Of a DNA stretch of 64,000 bases, positions 60,393 through 64,000 are shown piece by piece (position 1 is the first letter of the stretch; every line of letters begins with the position of its first letter). The stretch is from an uncultured Eubacteriales bacterium. Its GTDB lineage: Bacteria > Bacillota > Clostridia > Oscillospirales > Oscillospiraceae. The stretch covers positions 24,674 to 88,673 of the forward strand of contig UQYT01000005.1 of the NCBI GenBank assembly GCA_900545405.1, read 5' to 3'. The notes under the pieces were generated by a model. The model was not told the origin of the DNA, did not search any database, and was given only the letters and a program-made list of their open reading frames with translations. Made by a program: the position numbers and the translations under genes.

Positions 60393-61970
60393 TTATAGCA
60401 TTTTTTCAATAATGTTAGCGGCAACCTTTACTGTAATATAGCTGTTTAGGTCAATCTCTGTTCCGTCAGCAATCCACCCGTTTGAAACGCAGATATTTAC
60501 ATAGTCCCTTGCCCAATGGTGCTCGATATTTTGGAATGAACTTGCCCCGCTTTTCAAATCGGAGAATCGGCTGAGTATGGCGCACAGTTCTCCACGTGTC
60601 AAGTATGCGTCAGGGCGGTAATGCTCGTCATACCCCAAAACGATTTTTGCCTTTGCTAATGCTGCAATCGCCGTATCGTCTTTGACATCAATAAATATGT
60701 TCTCGTTGCTGGCATAATGTTTCTGACTCTCCGCGCTCATAAGGTTATAGAGAATATGTGCGACCTGTCGGCGGGTAATATTCTCATTTGGAACGGCGTC
60801 GCAATAGCCACTCAAATATAAAGTTTTGGCCTTATCAAGAGTTGGCTTAATCGGCTTATTCACGGCAGTAGTATGATGACCGCCAGAGGACGAAGGGCGA
60901 ACGGTCGGGCGCTCCGGTTCAGGTTCGGGCGTAGGAGTTGGCGTTGGGTCAACAGCGGGCGGGTCTGATTCCTTGGCGGGCAAGTCCGACTCCATTAGAA
61001 ACACAAGGCTTCCGACTCCCTCAAAGGAGGTATCAAAGAGTTTTTCACCTTTACGGCTATCGGAGCTGTCGCTATGCCAACCGCTCGGCGATTCAGGAAA
61101 CGCATACTCCTCGTTATACGAAACAGTAATCGGATTTGACGCAAAAATATCTGCGGCCGCCTCAATAGAGGTGTTTTGATATATAAGGGTGTCGATTGTT
61201 CGCATAGTGCCGGTACTATATATTCCACCGCCGATATTTGCAGAATTATTTGTGAAAGTGCACTCTATAAGTTCGGAACTGCCAACATTATAAAGAGCAC
61301 CGCCCTGTCCTGAAGTATTATCGGTAAAAGTGCATTTGTAGGCATACATTTGTCCTGCATTATATATGGCACCGCCGCATAGTTCAGAATCAACACTTGT
61401 ACCGTTTTGGGCAAAGGTGCAGTTCTGTAATTGCAGAGTTTTTGTATTTCTAATGGCACCACCGTTGTCTTTCGACTGTCCATCAGAGAAACTGCATTTA
61501 GTAAAGACTGCTTCTGCGTCATTGGTAATATGAGTACCTGAATTGTCCTCAAAGGAGCAGTTTTCAAACATTGCCGTTCCGGTTGTTATTACAACGGCGC
61601 TATCAGTACAATTTGTGAATGCAGTATTTGAAATAAGGCAACTTCCGCTGATTATGGCTAATGGGCTTTCGGTATCTATGTCCGCACCACTGACTATTAA
61701 GTTCTTGATTTCCCCTTGCTCGATTTGAAGCAAAGCACCGTCCGCAAAGTCCGCTGACCGGGTCAATGTGATAGTAACATCATTGTTCCCCAGATTGCCG
61801 GTTACACTAATTGTACCCGTAATCTCGACAGTAGTAGCGCCATTTTCCATAGCGGCAACGAGTTCATCGAATGTCGCAGCGGTTGGAATGCCTTCCTCAG
61901 CGGCGGCAAATGTTGTAAGCCCCATCATTAGGACAAGGGCAAGTAGTATTGCTGTTAAACGCTTTTTCAT
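60393..61970 (-). CDS. secreted beta-helix protein with SLH domains
   Basis: 525 residues from ATG 61970, after AGAGGTGG. Signal peptide (KKRLTAILLALVLMMGLTTFAAAE), then a right-handed beta-helix region at about 60-290 with repeats such as NNGGAIRN, CGGAIYNAG, GQGGALYN and IGGGIYSTG, a Pro/Glu linker (PTPTPTPEPEPERPTVRP near 345), and S-layer homology domains to the end (RRQVAHILYNLMSAES, GWIADGTEIDLNSYITVK). A cell-wall attached surface protein, unusual as island cargo; adhesion is a guess. Confidence 0.85.
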   Translation of the reverse strand: MKKRLTAILLALVLMMGLTTFAAAEEGIPTAATFDELVAAMENGATTVEITGTISVTGNLGNNDVTITLTRSADFADGALLQIEQGEIKNLIVSGADIDTESPLAIISGSCLISNTAFTNCTDSAVVITTGTAMFENCSFEDNSGTHITNDAEAVFTKCSFSDGQSKDNGGAIRNTKTLQLQNCTFAQNGTSVDSELCGGAIYNAGQMYAYKCTFTDNTSGQGGALYNVGSSELIECTFTNNSANIGGGIYSTGTMRTIDTLIYQNTSIEAAADIFASNPITVSYNEEYAFPESPSGWHSDSSDSRKGEKLFDTSFEGVGSLVFLMESDLPAKESDPPAVDPTPTPTPEPEPERPTVRPSSSGGHHTTAVNKPIKPTLDKAKTLYLSGYCDAVPNENITRRQVAHILYNLMSAESQKHYASNENIFIDVKDDTAIAALAKAKIVLGYDEHYRPDAYLTRGELCAILSRFSDLKSGASSFQNIEHHWARDYVNICVSNGWIADGTEIDLNSYITVKVAANIIEKML

Positions 61971-61993
61971 AGGTTCCACCTCTTTCATAGAAA

Positions 61994-62028
61994 TAGGAGA
62001 GCGCTACCACGACAGCAGCACTCTCCTA
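61994..62028 (-). terminator. terminator after XRE gene
   Basis: TAGGAGAG and CTCTCCTA pair (with three further pairs after one mismatch). On the minus strand the stem begins at the XRE stop codon and is followed by TTTCT. It lies between the XRE gene and the SLH protein gene. Confidence 0.55.
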
Positions 62029-62304
62029 AACACTTCTCAGTCGGTCCGCAAGGTCTGTCAGCATTGCCACATCTTTTGCGGAAAGGTCCGAAACATTGAT
62101 AGTATGTAGTGATTCGACGCCAAGCAGGAAGTCGGTGGAAACGGAAAATATTTTGGCAAGCTCAACCAGAAAGTGCGGGGACGGCATGGACAGTCCCTGC
62201 TCCCATGTATTAACGCCATTTCTTGAAATGTTCAGCCTTCTTGCTAATTCCGCCTGTGTCCAACCTCGTGCTTCACGCAGTTGCTTGATAGTTTCTGCTG
62301 TCAT
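62026..62304 (-). CDS. XRE-type HTH regulator
   Basis: 92 residues from ATG 62304, eight bases after GGAGG. Typical Cro/cI HTH at 1-65 (TIKQLREARGWTQAELARRLNISRNGVNTWEQGLSMPSPHFLVELAKIFSVSTDFLLGV) and a short C-terminal tail. Divergent from the SHOCT/HNH genes, so it may control them and itself through the dyads around 62302-62348. Confidence 0.9.
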   Translation of the reverse strand: MTAETIKQLREARGWTQAELARRLNISRNGVNTWEQGLSMPSPHFLVELAKIFSVSTDFLLGVESLHTINVSDLSAKDVAMLTDLADRLRSV

Positions 62305-62348
62305 GTATGCTTCCTCCAATTAAAATTATAGTACGCATACATGGTATG
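62302..62348. promoter_or_regulatory. operator-like dyads in the XRE promoter
   Basis: CATGTATGC (62302-62310) and GCATACATG (62335-62343) are a perfect 9-bp inverted pair, and CATAC-ATG-GTATG (62336-62348) is a second dyad. They flank and overlap the minus-strand promoter (ATGACA, 16 bases, TATAAT at 62326-62331). Confidence 0.5.
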
Positions 62349-62397
62349 TCATTATCAAGGAAGGCTGGAAATAGCTTGACACGGGTGGCTCTAATAA

Positions 62398-62426
62398 TTG
62401 ACACAAATCGCCCTACACGGTATAAT
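62398..62426 (+). promoter_or_regulatory. consensus promoter of SHOCT/HNH genes
   Basis: TTGACA (62398-62403), 17 bases, TATAAT (62421-62426). A second TTGACAC stands at 62376-62382. Confidence 0.8.
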
Positions 62427-62460
62427 TACAACATAGAATTTATAGAATCGAGGTGTAACG

Positions 62461-62940
62461 ATGTATTACGCAAATCATGCCGCTTTTGATAAAAAGGCTC
62501 AAAAGATACTCAAAACTGCTATGCGTTATAAAGTCATCAAGAACGAAGATGAAGTAAATAGTATTCTCTGTTCTAACCTTTCTGCAGATACAAATAACTG
62601 TGCCCTGTGTACCAATGAGGCAGTTATCCTTGGCCGGCGTAAACTTGGTACGCTGTACTTCGCTGATGTCTATAACTACTCGTCTATTACGAGCGCTACC
62701 TATCTAAAAGGAGAGTTGTCTCTGGTTCTCGGTGGCGGTCAAACAGTTGACCTTAAAATTGCAGCTGAACCCGATGATTTTAGTGCATTTGTGAATTATA
62801 TTCTCAGCAAAAACCATTCATCGATTTCAAGTGGCGTATCACCAGCGGATGAAATAAGAAAGTATAAAGAGTTGCTGGATATGGGAGCAATCACAGATTC
62901 CGAGTTTGATGCAAAAAAGAAAGAACTATTAGGTTTATAA
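62461..62940 (+). CDS. PH-like and SHOCT domain protein
   Basis: 159 residues, ATG after GAGGTG. The first ~115 residues look like a small beta-rich PH-like domain (YKVIKNEDEVNSILCSNLSAD, RKLGTLYFADVYNYSSITSATYLKGELSLVLGG). The last 30 (ADEIRKYKELLDMGAITDSEFDAKKKELLGL) are a SHOCT motif. Cytoplasmic; function unknown, though SHOCT proteins often take part in oligomerisation. Confidence 0.85.
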   Translation: MYYANHAAFDKKAQKILKTAMRYKVIKNEDEVNSILCSNLSADTNNCALCTNEAVILGRRKLGTLYFADVYNYSSITSATYLKGELSLVLGGGQTVDLKIAAEPDDFSAFVNYILSKNHSSISSGVSPADEIRKYKELLDMGAITDSEFDAKKKELLGL

Positions 62941-62968
62941 TGGCATTATAATTCGGAGACTTTGAACT

Positions 62969-63712
62969 ATGGGCGAACGTGTAACATGGAGCCGAGAGGA
63001 CATTATCGTTGCCTATGCGCTATACTGTATAACACCGCTGAACGATATGCGCCCCTCAAATAAGTTGATACAGCAGGTCGCTGATGGATTTTCCCACTCT
63101 GTCAGCTCTCTTGTTATGCGTATGAAAAACTTTGCGGCTATTGACCCTAATTCAAAGGTCAAGGGCGCAACTCATGCTGCGAAAGCGGACCGATTGATTT
63201 TCGACGAATTCAAAAATGATTGGGGCACGCTCAGCGTACAAGCCGAATCTTTAACCGGGCTCGCATTATTCGACGCAAACCCAATAAATGGCGCAAAGCC
63301 CCTATCCTCGCTAACAGATAAAAACAGAGTGAGCCGAGAGCGTCACTTCTTCCGAGCATCTGTTTTTGCGTCTTATGAAAACGCCTGCTGTATCTCCGGC
63401 ATGACCTTGCCGGCCATGCTTGTTGCAAGTCATATCAAACCGTTCCGGAGTTGCCGCACGACCTCAGAGAGAACCGACCCCACAAATGGACTGCTGCTCA
63501 ATACCTTTTATGATAAAGCGTTTGACGGTGGGCTAATTACGGTAACGCCAGATTATAAAATCCATGTGTCAACGCAGGTGCGAGAGCAGGAGGATAGCTT
63601 TACAAAGCGATGGCTCATTGACCTTGAAGGTGAGACAATTATTTTGCCTGAAAGGTTTTATCCCAATAAAGAGGCATTGGCATACCATAACGATGTGATA
63701 TTTAGGGGTTAA
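62969..63712 (+). CDS. HNH endonuclease family protein
   Basis: 247 residues. N-terminal helical part with possible DNA contacts (SREDIIVAYALYCITPLNDMRPSNKLIQQVADGF, SSLVMRMKNFAAIDP), C-terminal HNH-type core: CCISGMTLPAMLVASHIKPF near 146-165 and NGLLLNTFYDKAFDGGLITV near 175. The final His position of many relatives is Tyr here (FYDKAFD), so activity is not certain. 28 bases after the SHOCT gene, and probably co-transcribed with it. Confidence 0.85.
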   Translation: MGERVTWSREDIIVAYALYCITPLNDMRPSNKLIQQVADGFSHSVSSLVMRMKNFAAIDPNSKVKGATHAAKADRLIFDEFKNDWGTLSVQAESLTGLALFDANPINGAKPLSSLTDKNRVSRERHFFRASVFASYENACCISGMTLPAMLVASHIKPFRSCRTTSERTDPTNGLLLNTFYDKAFDGGLITVTPDYKIHVSTQVREQEDSFTKRWLIDLEGETIILPERFYPNKEALAYHNDVIFRG

Positions 63713-63843
63713 TCCTTTTTCTCCTGTGTTGCCTTTAGGATTTCATCTTTGTGCTTGTAAAAAGACTCTAACAGCCGGTCAATCATTACCTGTTCGCGAG
63801 CCTTCGCTGTGGAGTGCAGCATTTCTTCTCTGGATTCTGACAT
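63709..63843 (-). CDS. small hypothetical protein
   Basis: 44 residues from the ATG complementary to 63841-63843, after AAGGCGGTGA. Helical, charged protein (SESREEMLHSTAKAREQVM, then LLESFYKHKDEILKA) with no membrane part. Its stop overlaps the HNH stop by four bases, tail to tail. Too short for most gene callers; the strong ribosome binding site and balanced composition support it. Confidence 0.6.
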   Translation of the reverse strand: MSESREEMLHSTAKAREQVMIDRLLESFYKHKDEILKATQEKKD

Positions 63844-63867
63844 ATTCTTCACCGCCTTTCTTTCGAT

Positions 63868-63886
63868 GCGATGCTGAAACGACGCT
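63868..63886. repeat. terminal direct repeat, right copy (candidate integrase arm site)
   Basis: GCGATGCTG-AAAC-GACGCT, matching 52887-52905 in 16 of 19 bases, about 100 bases inside the right repeat. Confidence 0.45.
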
Positions 63887-63988
63887 TATACCACTTTACC
63901 ACGAAAATAAAGCGTAAAATAGATACAGCATATAGAATAAAAATAATACAAAGCTGCTGAATACAGTATGGATAAGATTTCAGTAGCG

Positions 63989-64000
63989 GAGTGGGAATGA
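63989..64000. repeat. candidate attR (guaA-end repeat)
   Basis: GAGTGGGAATGA, eleven of twelve bases equal to the guaA end at 52816-52827 and coding Glu-Trp-Glu-stop. It closes the element at about 11.2 kb. The sequence beyond the window is needed to confirm it. Confidence 0.55.

Larger units (their letters stand above)
52816..64000. mobile_element. integrated phage-satellite-like (PICI-like) element
   Basis: From the guaA 3' end to the window edge, base composition drops and the genes are island genes: tyrosine integrase, TerS without TerL or capsid genes, ArpU/RinA-like regulator, AlpA/excisionase-like protein, XRE proteins, VapE-type primase/helicase, an iteron cluster, and cargo. The gaps between repeats give about 11.2 kb, the usual size range of phage-inducible chromosomal islands. 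A shrunken prophage remnant is the main alternative. Confidence 0.75.

Overview
The window looks like a chromosome segment of a GC-rich, Gram-positive gut Clostridia of the Oscillospiraceae type (Oscillibacter/Dysosmobacter/Flavonifractor-like). This is inferred from the gene content (smc-ftsY, a nadD-yqeK fusion, LCP, rsfS, leuS, a BlaI/M56 pair, a DUF421/DUF4363 pair, CLC-F behind a fluoride riboswitch), from the strong AGGAGG-type ribosome binding sites with frequent TTG/GTG starts, and from TTGACA/TATAAT promoters. No rRNA, tRNA or CRISPR array was seen.

Layout. (1) 88-5996 is a visibly less GC-rich stretch with an acyl-CoA dehydrogenase, two different DASS/SLC13-type anion transporters and a divergent GroEL paralogue that has lost both catalytic aspartates. 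(2) 6232-7611 is a MATE exporter on the minus strand. (3) 7809-19081 is a plus-strand housekeeping block: smc, ftsY, rdgB, a YhbY-type RNA-binding protein, nadD-yqeK, LCP, rsfS, leuS, rpsU. (4) 19129-22988 is a BlaI-type repressor and an M56 sensor protease with a very large ectodomain, behind a promoter carrying BlaI-type operators. (5) 23054-25135 holds a KamA-type radical SAM enzyme and an OGG1-like glycosylase, divergently transcribed. (6) 25296-41561 is again housekeeping: guaB, a sirtuin, a WecB/TagA glycosyltransferase, tmk, 5-FTHF cyclo-ligase, mltG, a Ptb/Pta-family acyltransferase, alaS, HIT, comEC, holA, RNase M5-like, nrdR and small genes. A 43-residue Cys-rich membrane protein lies on the minus strand inside it. 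(7) 41566-42859 is a fluoride riboswitch and CLC-F exporter. (8) 42875-50628 holds two tandem PucR/CdaR-type regulators, divergent from an operon of two SDRs, an old-yellow-enzyme-type flavin/Fe-S reductase and an MFS transporter, a likely redox module for a small organic compound. (9) 50742-52827 holds DUF4363, DUF421 and a GMP synthase ATP-pyrophosphatase subunit without its glutaminase domain.

From about 52816 to the end of the window lies an AT-richer integrated element of about 11.2 kb. It has an integrase next to the 3' end of guaA, a terminase small subunit without a large subunit or any capsid gene, an ArpU/RinA-like regulator, three HTH proteins including an AlpA/excisionase-like one, a VapE-type primase/helicase, an iteron-like cluster that may be its replication origin, and cargo (an SLH-anchored beta-helix surface protein, an XRE regulator, a PH-like/SHOCT protein and an HNH nuclease). 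The guaA terminal codons GAGTGGGAATAA recur as GAGTGGGAATGA in the last 12 bases of the window. This gene set fits a phage-inducible chromosomal island (phage satellite) of a Clostridia host, which I regard as the most interesting system here together with the GroEL-like pseudo-ATPase.
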